The notes beneath the pieces were generated by a model. The model did no database searches. It was not told where the DNA came from and saw only the letters and a list, made by a program, of their open reading frames with translations. Position numbers and translations under genes: made by a program. 64,000 nt of DNA, taken from Theropithecus gelada. Taxonomy: Eukaryota > Chordata > Mammalia > Primates > Cercopithecidae. The stretch lies in assembly GCF_003255815.1 (NCBI RefSeq), contig NC_037689.1, positions 54,315,595-54,379,594 of the forward strand, read 5' to 3'. Positions 13,685-27,077 of this stretch are shown in pieces; positions within the stretch are counted from its first letter, which is position 1; each line of letters opens with the position of its first letter.

Positions 13685-13685
13685 A

Positions 13686-13724
<39 letters not shown>

Positions 13725-13745
13725 ATGTGTGTGTTTATGTGTTTA
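13685..13745. repeat. (TG)n microsatellite
   Basis: About 16 TG units are followed by interrupted TTTATGTG copies. The run is responsible for the cysteine/valine stretch in the chance open frame 13354-13830. Confidence 0.9.
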
Positions 13746-15252
13746 TGTTGAGCTCAAATTTCCGAGTTTAATCTGTGAGGACACTGAGGGCACTTTTTGT
13801 GGTAAAGAATTTGCATTTGCTTCTAACTAATATTAGGACGCTCCTAACCTGGTGCTACTTTGACTTAATCCCTTGTTTGGATATTTCTTTACCCTTTGTG
13901 ATAATATACAATCAAGAGTTCCTCATCTTACAAGAATAGGCCTACACACATTTTCAGGTGACATTATTATAATTATTCTTACTATTACTTTTCACTCACA
14001 GTGAGAAGACAGATGCCTTTTTATGTTTGTTCTCTCCACAGATAGAAGTCTCTCTGCCCATTATTTTACTGAGAGAACCCCAGTTTTATGTGGAATCTGT
14101 GTTTAGCTTCCCCATTTTCTTGAGCCAGAGGATATTTCTTTTCCACCAAATGACTTAATTCACCTAAAATTGGGGTTCCCAGTATTAGCTTTTAACTCCA
14201 GGGCAATACAAATGTCAGTGGTCATAGTCATATTATGGTATGACTTCAGTTTCATCTGATTTTTTTCCTGGCCTTTAAAAGTTTACTTATACTTCCTTGA
14301 AAGCAAAATAAAATATATCTACTAGACATTTTCCAGCATCCTGGTGCTTTGCAGAGGGCATTATAGAAGACTTAGTTGTCCTAGCCCTTGAGAACAGAAG
14401 TCAGCCCTATCACAACATGTGTGAAGTAAGCTAATCAAATCTATTTCATAAAACAAATGTGGGATTTAAGTTTGATGTTGCTTCTAACTGCTTAGCAAAA
14501 GGACTGACATAAAACTGTGCTCAACAAGTAGTGGCTACTTCTCTTATTATAGACAGATATTTTCTAAAAAGAAGCATATTGACAAATTAATAAAGCATAA
14601 TATGTCACTTATTTTCCTAGATTACTTTATAGTCTTCCTTCAAGGAATATTCTTCCATTCTGGCATATGTATGCTAAGGCAGATGTGACACTGAGGGAAA
14701 AATTCAAAGTCATAATTACCAGGAAAAATTAATAGGTCTCTCCAGCAGTCTATCATAAACACTACTATTTCAATAGAATTAACCAATTTTGATTATTTTC
14801 TCTTTTAGTATATTTGCTATCTCACGTCAGGCAAAACAACTTACAGTCATCTTTGAAAGTGACTGAAATGGGGGCATTAATAATCCATGAAACAGGTGAA
14901 ATAATCACTCATCAAGAGAAGTGGTAAAGGCTTTGGACTTCTAAATGTGTGACTTTAATATTTAAGACTCTAAATTTTATTTTAATTAGGTAGCCCTAAT
15001 ATTTCTAAGGTCATGTTTTAAGTTCTCCTTAAAAATTGGGAAACTAGTTAATTGCCATATTCACTTATTAGCAGAGAGTTTTTATATTTAATGCATGAAA
15101 AGGGTCACAGAGATTGGAGGTAGTGTAGCCAAAAGGTCATGTGCCTAGGCTTCAAGTGTAAAGAGATGGGTCTAAATGCTCAATCGGTTCTTCCTAGGGC
15201 CTTTACTATCCTTTCCATTTCTATAGAATGGGAATATAAAAAACACTATATC

Positions 15253-15560
15253 GGCCAAGTGCGGGGGCTCACACCTGTAATCCCAGCACTTTGGGAGGCC
15301 AAGGCGGGTGGATCACCTGAGGGCAGGTGTTTGAGGCCAGCCTGGCCAACATGGTGAAATTCCATCTCTACTAAAAATACAAAAATTAGCCCAGCATAGT
15401 GGCATGTGCCTGTAATCCCAGCTACTTGGGAGGCTGAGGCAGGATAATCGCTTGAACCCGGGAGGCGGAGATTGCAGTGAGCTGAGATAGCACCCTTGTA
15501 CTCCAGCCTGGGTGACAGGGCAAGACTCCATCTCAAAAAAAGAAAAAACAAAAACAAACA
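15253..15560 (+). mobile_element. Alu (AluS-like), sense strand
   Basis: A full Alu reads from 'ggccaagtgcgggggctcac' through A-box and B-box regions to an A-rich tail with C interruptions. It is antisense to DMD. A clear target-site duplication was not found. Confidence 0.93.
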
Positions 15561-16162
15561 CCACCCTGTATCATAAGGCTATTGTGAGAACTAAATGAGA
15601 AAATGCATGTCTGACATAAAAACAGTACCTGGACTTCTGTAACCAAATACTATTACCAATATTATTATTAATTTTGTTGCATTACTAAAACATCTTCAGC
15701 TGCTTGGTTACCCTGTTAGAGAATAAAGCTATTATAATAGTTGTAAAAATTATATGATTTGGTATGTCTTTTGGAGATGTTGCCTGGTTTGCTAACCATC
15801 TTTCAAATCGTTACTGTGAGTAGAAAATATACTGCCATATGATTATCAAGAATGAAAGATGCCTTTTGAAGTGATGGAAATAATTTATTACTTATTTGAA
15901 TGCAAACTCACACTCTGAAATTAGGAATGGGATCCAGTGAATCTCTTTTAAATATTCATAGGCAATAAAAGTCTGGCTGTTTGATTGATTTAACAGGCAA
16001 TTGAATGTTACCTTAGTTCTGCATAATTGCAGCTATAAGAAACATTAGGTAGGCAATATAAAAACCTCGCAAACCTCTGACATAGGCACTTAATTGATTT
16101 TTAAAAATGGGTTAAGGCTCGTCCTCAAATTAAAGGGTACTTTGTTTATTAATAGAAAAACT

Positions 16163-16306
16163 GGCTGAAGCAGGAGAATCACTTGAACCCAGGAGGCGGA
16201 GGTTGCAGTGAGCCAAGATCGTGCCATTGCACTCCAGCCTGGGCTTCAGAGAGAGACTCTGTCTCAAAAATAAATAAATAAAAATAGAAAATAAAATAAA
16301 ATAAAA
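16163..16306 (+). mobile_element. 5'-truncated Alu right part
   Basis: It begins within the right monomer ('ggctgaagcaggagaatcac') and ends in an (AAATA)n/(AAAT)n tail. Confidence 0.9.
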
Positions 16307-17019
16307 ACTGCTTTTCTTTAACCAACCAAAAATCAAGAAAATCATGGCCTAAAACAAATTCAGAATTCTTGATTATAACACATTAATGTACTATTTTGTT
16401 TCTTCAGCCCCGCAGATAATGTATCCCAAGGCTCATTCTACTGCATCAAAACACCAGTCTTTTTAACTAGATAGTGGAAATATCCAAAGGATTGATTTAG
16501 CTAACAAAATATAGGTGTGTCTTTATTACCTAAGTAGTTTGGAATTGATCAAAGTGCTGAGTAAAGCCTGAGAAATACAAAAGTCCTATTATTACACATT
16601 GTTTTAATTTAACATTGTATCTCTAAGGTCACATCAGTTTATTACATGCTGATACAACAGAATTTGAGAAGCATATCATGTTTAACACAATGTGGTTTTC
16701 ATGAAAGCGGTAAAGACTACATATGCTTTATTTTCATTGTCAAATAACTTCAAATTACTGGCCAAATATGTAATATAAACACAGCTAGGACTGATAATAG
16801 TTTCAAATTTATTTATTTTAGATTTATTGTTATTTTAACACTCTGCTTAATTGATCACTGAGGCTGAAGTGGAGAGGTTCTGATTTTATGGCTTAGAGGG
16901 TGATAAAAATCCTTTTTATCTATCTTAGCATTTTATTTAACTAATGGAGGCATGTGCATTTCATTGTATTTCATATTGTACTATCTGCATTTATTTACCT
17001 ATCACTGCCCTCAGAGGGA

Positions 17020-17136
17020 TATATACATATACACACACACATATACACATATATATTTATTTATTTATAGATATATTCACATATGTACTATTATGTATAT
17101 ATTTATACCCAAACACACACACACATACACACACAC
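17020..17136. repeat. (CA)n/(TA)n compound microsatellite
   Basis: ATATAC, CACACA and TATTTATT units alternate and end in an interrupted (CA)n run before 'cttttttgagg'. Confidence 0.88.
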
Positions 17137-17194
17137 ACTTTTTTGAGGGCTGATACTCTAGCATATGATCTAGTAAAGATAATTTATTAAATTT

Positions 17195-17375
17195 ATTGAA
17201 TAATTTATTGAATATGCACTATGTTCCTGGAACCATAGTAAGTACTTTAAGTGCAACATTTTATATTTTGTTCACAAAAAAAAACCCATGAAACAGGATG
17301 AGGAAATGAAAGTTTAAAAATGTTACTCAAGATCACATAGCCAGTGAATTACAGAGGGATTTGCCAGTTATCAAT
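17195..17375 (+). mobile_element. MIR-like remnant
   Basis: It contains 'agtaagtactttaagtgc', then 'gaaacaggatgaggaaatg', then 'tcacatagccagtgaattacagag', in the order of the MIR core and 3' part. Confidence 0.7.
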
Positions 17376-18470
17376 TTTTTGCCTTTCAACATAATCCTGG
17401 TTTTGATATGGGAATATTTCTCCCCTTGTCAGCTGGCATGCTATTAAGTTCTATCAGTAAAGGGTGCTGGAGTGACAATGGGGGAGGTAGAGGTTTGTCT
17501 GTTCCAGTGTGCTTTCAATTCTTTTTCAATCCTGTGCCTCTAGGTTGGCCTATGGAATGCCCAGTAAGGCTCACCTCATCTCCCCGCTTTACCCAAAAGA
17601 CTTCCAGCAACACTATGGGTCGTGTTTGACAAGTTCTATGGGTACCCAACAAGCGAGTTGAGGATGGGTGGCAAATCCATAGGTAGCTTCCTGGAGCCCC
17701 GCCTCATTTCCTCAAGTTTAGCAGCATCCACTACAGGTAGTTTCCCAACATGTCCATTGAATACACCAGCCAGCTTTCTAGCAAATTCAATGGTTCCCCA
17801 CCATAGGCTACTTCTCTGTGAATTTTGTCAGCATTCTACTCCAATATTCTCTTCACACTAGCTTCAGCCCACTGGCTATAGACTGTTCTGGATTGGGTCA
17901 ATGAAGGAAACTTCTCTGTCATCCCATGGGAGGCAGACACACCCTTTCTAAAGAAGTCCGAATCCAGCCTTGGGTTGAGCTCCTATCTTTCCATATTAGT
18001 TCCTTTTTTGGGTATTATTCCTCAGGCTTAGGGTATTCTTTAGAGATCTCTTTTATTCTCTATTAAAATTAATTTCCAGTAAGTAGTTAATACTTAATTC
18101 TCTGTTTAAGTGACCGTGTGGTTTCTGTGCCCTGTCTGGACCCTGACTAATACAAGGGGTTTTACTAGACCAAGTTTAAAGTATTTTCTTATTCAAATTT
18201 TTATGTTTTAACAACTCAGTCCAGAAAATAAGAGAATAGGTGTTGAACCAAGGTATGCTGCTGAACTGAATTATTTTTTATTTGGGGGAAATGTCAGGTT
18301 TTATACCAACAACCTTTGAAATAGAAGGTTATAAGTAGTTTTGTGTTAATAAAGGATTACAAGATAATTACATTAATAGAGTTAATACCAAGGTAAAATT
18401 AGAGACTAAGCTATTCCTAAGGACAGAATAGATGAGTACTGAAAAATGTCAAACATTAAAGTTGGATCTC

Positions 18471-18772
18471 GGCCAGGTGTGGCCATTCACAGCTGTAGTC
18501 CCAGCACTTTGGGAGGCCAAGGCAAGTGGATAGCTTGAACCCAGGAGTTCAAGACCAGCCTGGACAACATGGCAAAACCACATGTCACCAAAAATAAATA
18601 CAAAAAAAAAAAAATAGCCGGGAGTGGCAGCATGCACCTGTAGTCCCAGCTACTCAGGAGGCTGAGGTGGGAAGATCACCTGAGCCCAGTGAGGTTGAGG
18701 CTACAGTGAGCCATGATCATGCCACTGCACTCCAGTCAGAGTGACAGAGCAAGACCGTGTCTCAACAAAAGA
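18471..18772 (+). mobile_element. Alu (AluJ-like), sense strand
   Basis: A full but diverged Alu has a middle A-stretch at about 18602-18613 and a left arm reading 'ggccaggtgtggccattcac'. Divergence and older diagnostic bases suggest AluJ. Confidence 0.9.
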
Positions 18773-20063
18773 GTCTTTTCACAGCTAAGCCAAGGTCAGT
18801 TTTACAACGACTTTTAATTTTTTGCCTGAACTGCTCTCTCCTACCTGACACTAATATTCAAATAGAAACAAAAACACATTCCAATTCCATATCAAAACCC
18901 ACATTGAAATGATCTTCAATTTACTTGCCACATAGCCATATCTATTTGACTCAGATCCAGCAATAGTGCAACAGTGATGAAGGATCAAGAGATTGTTTGG
19001 ATTACCCCTTTTCCAATCCCCAATTCCTTATGTTGATTTGGATAAAATATGGATATGCCACCCACCAAATATAGTGGCAGGATTCCAAACTGGAGGCCGC
19101 TGCCTGTACATTTGCAGATATCTGCCCCACCCTCACCTACTTCTCTTCAGAATTAGAGAAGAAGTTTTCCTACTCAAGATGTTCCCCCTCTTCAATCTGT
19201 AGGCATGTCAAAAGGTCCCCGACATTGACTATTCAATGAATCATTAAATAGTCAATGGTTTCTTGCATACTCCCCTAGTTACTACCCTCCTTATTCTTTT
19301 TCTCTTCATACCTTATTTGTTTTTATGTCTTGCATATTCTAGGAAATCAATAACTTTTCCTTAACTAATCAATGTTTATAAGTTATTAAGGATAGGAAAT
19401 TTTTATTATCAAACCATAGAACCATATCTCACCTGTAGTAGCTGTAACTCAGTAAGTGAATATAAAACTAAACATTATTATAAAATAGGTTTTCTTCTTA
19501 ACAAATAATTCATCCTTAGGAGAGAGTATGCAAAACACTGACTAGGAGAAATTTGCTATTTTGTTTTAGTATTGATTTGAAAAATCACACCATGTGTGAT
19601 GTATGAAAATTTATCTATAAGAAATTTAGTGTTATTTGTGAAGAACAAATAATACAGGGTACTAACAGAATTGCATGTATTATTAGCAGATTACATATGA
19701 CATAACAAATGTGTGTGGAGTGGAGGGAGAGGGATAAAATGAGAGAGCAAGTGAGAAAGGATACCCACACATACTGGATTATCTTGAACAGGAAAAAGAA
19801 GTCTGTGGTCAGAGTATGTAGACCCAAGAAGGTTACTATCCTTGGTATGTCTCAGTTGCCTTTTAAAAATCCTAACTTATAATGTTTTTGTGAAATCACA
19901 TGATATAATACACATGTAAAGAATTTACCCAGTGTCTGGCCTTGGACTGTCTCTGAAACCTGAAAGCTAATATTTAAAGTATTGCTCATTTTATCTGAGA
20001 GGCCTGTATCTGCTATACATTAATGCAAACTAGATTAAGGAGATTTTTCACTTATTTTCATAC

Positions 20064-20213
20064 CTCTTCATGTAGTTCCCTCCAACGAGAATTAAATGTC
20101 TCAAGTTCCTCATTGATCAGCTCATCCATTACTCCACCATCTGTTAGGGTCTGTGCCAATATGCGAATCTGATTTGGGTTATCCTCTGAATGTTGCATCA
20201 AATTTTCAAGTGA
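20064..20213 (-). CDS. DMD: DMD exon 29 (150 bp), spectrin repeat R9 helices B-C
   Basis: This exon encodes 50 residues, about 1308-1357 in human numbering, in phase 0 at both ends. It starts SLENLMQHSEDN and ends FNSRWRELHEE. The tryptophan in SRW is the conserved helix-C position of a spectrin repeat. The acceptor is ...gtttcag at 20214-20220 and the donor is GAG|gtatga, with the gt complement at 20062-20063. The residue after LENLM is Q (CAA). From memory the human codon is CGA (Arg), so this looks like a CpG transition. The exon continues R9, begun in exon 28. The acceptor of exon 30 is not within the 20 kb of intron 29 that is visible here. Confidence 0.96.
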
Positions 20214-23018
20214 CTGAAACACATTTGCAATAATTACTATTTCTCTTTTCTTCCTAAATACATTGAATTATCACACAATGCTCAGTATCTTCTGATTTAC
20301 ATATAATTAAGTCATAATCAATCTAAAGCAAATTTTAATTAGGATTAAAAACACCAAGGAGCATTTTTGCTTCAAAAAATAGGATGTCATTCTACAGGAA
20401 TCTTCATGGGATTATGACAGTGTTGTGGACTGAGAACTTAAAACTTGATTCACAACCACCTTTTTTCCTTGATGTCCCCTAACTCTAAAACCTGAAGAGG
20501 TAAAACACTAAATTTCTCACCTTCTTTGATAGCTAGTGGTGTCCAAGTGACACAATTTTGAAAAGGAGTAGTCTCTCAAGAAGAATCCTTTTGCCCTTCC
20601 TACTTTTTTGCACATGCATGGCCTGGAGGTGTAACAATTATCTTTGCACGGGGAGGCTATGACTCTGAGTGTGAGGTCCTTCACGCTCAGGAATAGAGAG
20701 CAGAAAGAGAGTGCCTACTCACCTCATAATATGGCTGAACCATCCTCATCCCTGGGTAACTTCCCTTCACTATTCTTTTTGTGGTGAGAAAAGATTATTT
20801 TGTGAGCTTAAGCCATTGTCTGATTTTCTGTTATGTATATCCCAGTAATACCCATCTCCTATACTGCTGAAAATTAACAAAGTTGCCTGGCTAGATAATA
20901 TGATGAAAGTGAATCTCAGTGTCAAATGCAGGCATGCTGGAAAACAAGGGATTCAATTTCATCTTACTGGACCTCAAACATATCTGTAGAATAAGCGATG
21001 GGCATATGTTTTAACACATTTATTAAATATTCTGTTTTCCTTGTTTTAAAGAAATGAAAATGTTCCAACACATATTTATAATTTTTCCTGTTTATGCATT
21101 TTTCTTGAATTTTGAGCAACCTCAATATATTTTCCTATTAAGTTTCAAGAAAATAAAAATATAGAGACTTCCTAAATACATTTATATTTAAAACATCACC
21201 ATAACCTGTAAAATACTTAAAAAGCCATCAAATTCTTGATCAGAACAATGAAATTGTTAAAAATTTTCCTTATAATTTGTATTCCTTACTATTTTTAACA
21301 AATCTTAATTTTGTAAATATTTATTTGCAAAATGGATGTAAATAATTTTAATGGATACTTTATAAGACGTAACGAAGTATATACCTTGCTAAATTTTTTT
21401 AAAGGTGGATAAAAAGCAACAAAGCAAAATTAAGGGATCAGTTATAAATATCTTGAGTTGCAAGAAAACCTAGAAGTCATGCAGTTTTTCTATCCTTGAT
21501 TCATGGTGATCTAGCCCTTTTCACTCAAAATGTCCTCCTGGATGAGCATCAGCAATACTACCAAAGAACCAATTTTATGTATGTGTTTGTTTATTTTTTC
21601 AGTGTGGAATCTCCTTTATTGGCTCCATTATCTGAATTAGGAACAATCAGAAATTATGACCACAAGATAGGAATAAAAGATAAGAGCACTTGCAATCCTC
21701 CTCCTCCCTGCTTGTCTGTGTTGTGGGCATTGTGAGGGCCTTACCTAAAATAGTAAATAGTAATGGTAAAGTTTTTTTTCCCCCATCTTTTCTAAATACT
21801 CTTGATTATGGCTTCAAATTTTCTCTCTTTCCTTAACATTCATTTTTGAACATGCCCTAGTTTTTCAGTGCATCACTTAAACTGTGATATCAAGAATTCA
21901 GCATGATGCTCCATGTACAATTTGACAACTTCATAGGATAACAACATCATCATATCTTCTGGCCACTGTCCTTTTATTAATGTGCTGTAAGTTTACTGCA
22001 TCTTTTCTAGAACATGTAACACATTGTTGATTCACAAGAAATGTTTGGTCAATTAACTTCTCTGAATACCACAAATTTATAGTCATGATTAGTCAAATAG
22101 GGCCAAAATTAAAGCCCACTGAAGACCTCATTTATTGTACTTTAATACCTTTGCAGGTTTTATAATTTTCTTTCGAGAATTAGGAAGTTGAATAAAATGA
22201 TCCATAGGTGTCTGCTCTGATGTCCTAGGATTACAATTCTATTCTGTCTAAAGAAATATTTTACATTTTCTTCACATCTTGAATAACTTATGCTCCTTAT
22301 TTTATAGATTTACACAGGGGCTATACTACTTATAGCTTTATGTACATATACTATTCTAAAACAACATGTTCATTACATATAGATAAGTCAAAAGTACACT
22401 AAAATGCATAGAGCTTGAATGACTCAATGTCAGAAGTTAAAATAAGTCAAAGTTTATAAATGCAAACTCATTTAAAATTTAATTATTAAAAGTCTCCAAA
22501 GTAAAACTTAAAAGTGTAGTTACATTTTATGAATATTTTAAAGATATATTTCCAATATTAAAGCATATCCATTTAATAACTCAAAACATTCTGTAAGGTG
22601 TAAATTTGTGATTTTAAGTAAGTATAAAATATGTTCCAATTCAATACATGCAGCTTTTAAACTGGAAATAATGTTTCATATTATCATCCTGATTAGCCCT
22701 AAAGCAGTGATATTGTTTATTCACACTGTCTTTGCAGGTTTGTGGTAGATTTAATTAGGTAAAGTATCTATGTAGAACTTAGTGATATAATAAAGGCAAA
22801 TTTTCTCTGTAAGAGGTTATTTAAACCCTTTGCAAAATCTTGTGACCTAGAAGGTTCTTAGGGGGAACAAAGGCTTTGTCCAAAGTACCAATGCTGAGTG
22901 ATAACACAGTAATTATACTCTCTTGGGTTGTTTTCTTTGGATTTGTCTTTTATTTGGTACTTGACCTCTTTTAATAATGCATATAAATTATCATTATTTG
23001 GTTTAATTTACAACTTAC
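20214..23018 (-). other. DMD: DMD intron 28 (2805 bp), repeat-poor
   Basis: This intron is complete between exons 28 and 29, with GT-AG ends. It is AT-rich, and I see no Alu, L1, MIR or microsatellite of note. A small open frame (21496-21735) shows no family resemblance and is taken as chance. Confidence 0.9.
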
Positions 23019-23153
23019 ATGTAGCACCTCAGAGATTTCCTCAGCTCCGCCAGGAATGTTTTCAGTGGTTTTAAGTTTAAATTCAACTTCATTTAGCCAC
23101 TTATTTGCTTTCTCCAAGTATGACAATAACTCATGCCAACATGCCCAAACTTC
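23019..23153 (-). CDS. DMD: DMD exon 28 (135 bp), start of spectrin repeat R9
   Basis: This exon encodes 45 residues, about 1263-1307, in phase 0 at both ends. It opens EVWACWHELLSYLEK and contains ANKWLNEVEFKLK, the helix A of R9 with its conserved tryptophan. The acceptor is ctttctcag at 23154-23162. The donor is CAT|gtaagt, strong on the intron side but with T at exon position -1. The last codon reads CAT (His) where remembered human dystrophin has Asp (GAT). The first residues complete the R8-R9 junction supplied by exon 27. Identity is certain from the peptide; only the His/Asp comparison rests on memory. Confidence 0.96.
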
Positions 23154-23889
23154 CTGAGAAAGAAATATATATCACAGATTAAATATTATGGTAGAAAAGT
23201 AAATGCGAAACTTTGCCATTTCATTTTTTAAAACTTCTGAAAACAAAACACTTTATATTTTTCACCTTTACTTTGTAGCAGATAATTTAAAATGCAGCTA
23301 GTCATTTTGATCATCTAATACCTCTATAATTAAAAGTCATTAAGAAAACATTTTATTACATGAATAATGGACGAATTCAAAATACAGTAATTTACTTTTT
23401 AAAACAAAAATATGCACCAACATTGCAGTCTGGGAAATAGAAAAATAAAAGCATATGTAAAAGCATATATGTAAATCTAACTCCCTCACACATCACTGTT
23501 ACCAGTATTCTGTGACCTCCTCTGAAATTTAACATATATAATTTGATAGTTAAAATTTAAATGAGTTTAACTATAGCACTCTTTTCACTAAACACTATAT
23601 CATACAATTTTCTCTATTACTAAGAAGACATATTTTTAATGAAAATCTAAGACTTCATTAAAGTGGCTCTTAGTTTAGCAATATACATTTATTAGACTAC
23701 TTTTAGTTTTGTTTGCTATTATAAATTTATGGTAAACATCATCATGAATATGGACTATTTTTCCACTTTCTTATTATTTCCTTGAGGTATGTTATCAGAA
23801 ATATTAGTACTAATTCAAAGGCTTGATTATTTTAAATGGCCATTGATTTGTATTATGAAACTGATTTATATACAGAAGTACTCATAAAA

Positions 23890-24970
23890 AAGCAGAACTT
23901 GAAAATTTCTACAAGAAAATATAGAAGAAAATATCTCTGACTTTGGCATAGAGAAGAGCATCTTAAGTAAGACATCTTGTAAAAAAACTGACCATAAAAG
24001 AGATGAATATATTTGACTACATTAAAATTACAACCTTCTATTCATCAAAGGATACCATCAAGTAATTGAAAAACAGCCTCAAACTCGAAGAAAACAATTG
24101 CAACATTTGTAACACATAAGAATATGAAAAATAATCCCAGTAAGTCAAATAAAAGATGAATAACCCAATCGATAATGAAAAGAAGACCTGAACCAAAATC
24201 TTAAAGAGAAATATGTATATACAATCAACATGAAGATATGTTCAACCTCATCAGTAATCAAGGACATGTAGGCCAGGATTACAATGAGATACCACGTTGA
24301 TTGACACAAATGAGAAGTTTGACAATTCCATGTGTGACAGAAGATATACATCAACAAAAATTTGTATTTACTGTTGGTGGATGTGTGTACTGGAATGACC
24401 ATTTCGGAAAACAATTTGTTATTCTAAGTAAGGTGAACATTCACATACCCATCAAGACAACAACTCCACTTTTTGATATACGTATCCCCAGAGAAACTTT
24501 TTACCATGGATAACAAGACTGTTACAACAATGATCATTTCCGCACTTTTTCTAGTAATCAAAAAAAAAAAAAAAAAGGAAATAATGTCCACTGCAAGGAG
24601 AATGGAAAAATACACTATTATCTTTTAACAAGGAATACAGATACGACAATGAAAAACTTAATCAAAAAGAACCATAAGAATGAATCTCAGACACAAATAT
24701 GTTGGGTGAAAAGACCAAGTCCTAAAAAAACTATGTTATAGTTTACCATTACTGTAATAATGAAATTAAGCACAATTGTTTTTTCATTCATATGTGTGTG
24801 GATTTTTTTAAACAACGGAATAACAAAGGGAGCGGTCTACATGGTGATTATGTCTATTGGGGAAAAGATAGAATAATGCAAGAGAGGGTAAGAATATAAA
24901 AATGGTCATATTCTGTGAGCTTTGTAATTGTAACTACTGGACGAACCTATTAAGTACAGTAAGTACAATG
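23890..24970 (+). mobile_element. old L1 (L1M-type), sense strand
   Basis: These are degraded ORF2 3' sequences: 'ctattcatcaaaggatacca' near 24042, 'tcatcagtaatcaaggacatg' near 24249, 'actgttggtggatgtgtgtactgg' near 24370, followed by a 3'UTR-like region. Stops are frequent. Confidence 0.75.
24559..24576. repeat. poly(A) tract
   Basis: About 17 A lie inside the old L1. Confidence 0.8.
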
Positions 24971-26035
24971 GAGCAATCATCAACACTTACCACCATCTGC
25001 CCCCGTCTCACTAACTACCACCAAAACTAAAGGCTTGAAAGGAAGATTTATTTTAGGAGGATCTAAACAATTAATCAAATTTCCCCAAGTTCTCTTTGTT
25101 CATAGCCCTCAAAACGACAGAGTATTAGATCTCTATCTGATGAAAAGTATCAGTCTCACCCGCCTGGCAAATGTACCAACCTTTTATACTTGCTTGGTAT
25201 CTTACGTACAGTTTATTGCAAAAAGTGAAATTAAGTATTTTGCTTTAAAAGGTGATAGAAATCTTAAATCTGGGTCATTTCCAGCTCCTGCTGGACTACA
25301 GGCTGTCTTCATTCTGGGCAAAGATCCCAGTGGGAAAATATAAATATCTTCTTAAATACCTGAGGGTACCTTAGAGCTTTGAAGACAAGAAGGCATGATT
25401 GGTAATGTGTCTTATTAACTTTGGTGCAGATTGAGGTAATGAACTACCTTGCTGATTTAACCGTCAGAATAGATGGCCTCTTCTGTCCTCAATGCATCTG
25501 AAGGACACAGCTGGAGAGGCTGAATGTACCAGCTTTACAGGTCACCTTTGCAAAATAAAATATAGTCTTGAAGCCCGAATTGGAGCTAAAAGCCACTTAG
25601 AATAACTGCTAAGCTTAACAGTTTGGAACTTAAAATTACTTTGAAATCACAGAATTCAAAGTGGTTTTGAAGGAAAGTACAAATAAAAAAGTAAAGTTCT
25701 GTTCAAAATAGTAGATGGAGCTGATGAGGTAACCCCCCAATGTATCCTATTTCAGTTACATCAAAATGCATGTTAAAAATATAAAGGAAACATTTTTAAT
25801 TCATAGCTGATCTGTAACACATGTATATAAAACCTCAGGTGTCAGAAAAAGAAAAAGAGGGAAATGAAAGTAGAGTAGAAAATCAAGCTTATAAAAATAC
25901 TGGCATATCAGAACAGGGTATATGCCATCAAAGCTAGGGCATTTAACACTAACTCGAGATGGGAAATGAGGCACGCCAGGGAGATTGGAAAGAATGAAGC
26001 AGTGTGCCACCTATCCTGTAAAGAAGTAGTAGAAC

Positions 26036-26372
26036 TGCTTGCTGCAGAGATGAGTTCAATTCCTGGATATCCTTGTTCACTTTCTGTCTCGTTGATCTGT
26101 CTAATGTTGACAGTGGAGTGTTGAAGTCTCCCATTATTATCGTATGGGAGTCTAAGTCTCTCTGTAAGTCTCTAAGGACTTGCTTTATGAATCTGGGTGC
26201 TCCTGTATTGGGTGCATATATATTTAGGATAGTTAGCTCTTCCTGTTGAATTGATCCCTTTACCATTATGTAATGGCCTTCTTTGTCTCTTTTGATCTTT
26301 GATGGTTTAAAGTCTGTTTTATCAGAGACTAGTATTGCAACCCCTGCTTTTTTTTGTTCTCCATTTGCTTGT
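26036..26372 (-). mobile_element. L1PA ORF2 endonuclease fragment within the chimera
   Basis: The minus strand matches the same region of the larger L1 of this window (about 43730-44065), with 'ggtaaagggatcaattcaac', 'aatatatatgcacccaatac' and 'tcaacactccactgtcaac'-type sequence. It starts exactly at the left target-site copy, and the match ends at 'ccatttgcttg'. Confidence 0.9.
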
Positions 26373-27071
26373 AAAAAGAAATAAATAAATGAGGTCTGTT
26401 ATCAAATAAATATGGGAAATAAAGAAATGTATTAAATAAATTTAAACAGACAAAATACTAATCACCATTGCCAGTCTCAATAGAAGGTATCATTTTCTAA
26501 GCATATTTGATCAGGGCATCCTGATTTGCAAAGTATGTTGAAAATCTAATGCTCTGCCAACAGACAGCGGGAAATGTTATCTTTAGGGGATTTAGAAGGA
26601 GAACTTGCTGTAAGCTAAAGGGGTCAACAAAGACTTCATATAAGAATTACTATCTACACTGGGCCCAGAAAGATATATAGGATTAAAACATCATAAGGAG
26701 ACGAGGTATTAGTGAAAAGGCCATTCCAGTCACGAAGACAAAGGAAAAATATACCTCCAATAAAATGAGAATAATGAGTGATTCAAATTACATGGGACAT
26801 AAGAAGCATGAAAATTGAGTTGCAGAAAAGATTTAGCAAGGATGCTAAACTTTCATAAAGTAGGTTTTGGTGTACCAAAAACCTTGGGAGTTTCATTGTT
26901 AGTAAATGGACAAGATAACCATATATCTGTGTTCACTCAGGACTTTACAAGTTTACATATGTTGATCAGAGTTAAATCCAGTATGGCAACTGTGCAAATC
27001 AAAAGACTGCAGTTTGGATAATTATATACTCACTAGGTAATTTTTCAAGTTCTTATCTTTCAGACGTAGAT

Positions 27072-27077
27072 AATAAA
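27072..27077 (+). other. polyadenylation signal AATAAA of the retro-inserted RNA
   Basis: The hexamer stands 12 bases before the poly(A) run that ends the insertion, which is normal spacing for mRNA 3' ends. It supports origin from a polyadenylated transcript. Confidence 0.7.

Larger units (their letters stand above)
1..20063 (-). other. DMD: DMD intron 29, 5' part
   Basis: This intronic DNA starts at the exon 29 donor and runs off the left edge of the window. It is AT-rich and packed with repeats listed separately. Stretches where I recognise no family are 1-4020, 4110-6305, 7755-8205, 8345-8880, 13910-15250, 15565-16160, 16310-16930, 17400-18470 and 18775-20063. The stretch 17400-18165 ends in 'ccctgactaatac', like several ancient mammalian repeats, but I cannot name it. 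No exon 30 sequence was found. Confidence 0.9.

Noticed and set aside
13685..13745. Possible CRISPR-like or tandem array
   Set aside because: The repeats here and elsewhere are one- to five-base microsatellites. None has repeat-spacer structure, and the genome is mammalian.
13354..13830. 158-codon open frame with a Cys/Val repeat
   Set aside because: It is made by the (TG)n microsatellite and T-rich old intronic sequence. It has no family resemblance and no splice or promoter support.
17408..17861. Two adjacent open frames of 73 and 79 codons
   Set aside because: They lie in a stretch that looks like an old repeat ending 'ccctgactaatac'. There is no conserved motif.
1..20063. Search for DMD exon 30
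   Set aside because: No reverse-complement sequence of exon 30 was found, so intron 29 is taken to extend past the window.
26815..27021. 68-codon open frame in the chimeric insertion
   Set aside because: It is short and shows no recognised domain. It would matter only if the source RNA of the insertion were found to be coding.
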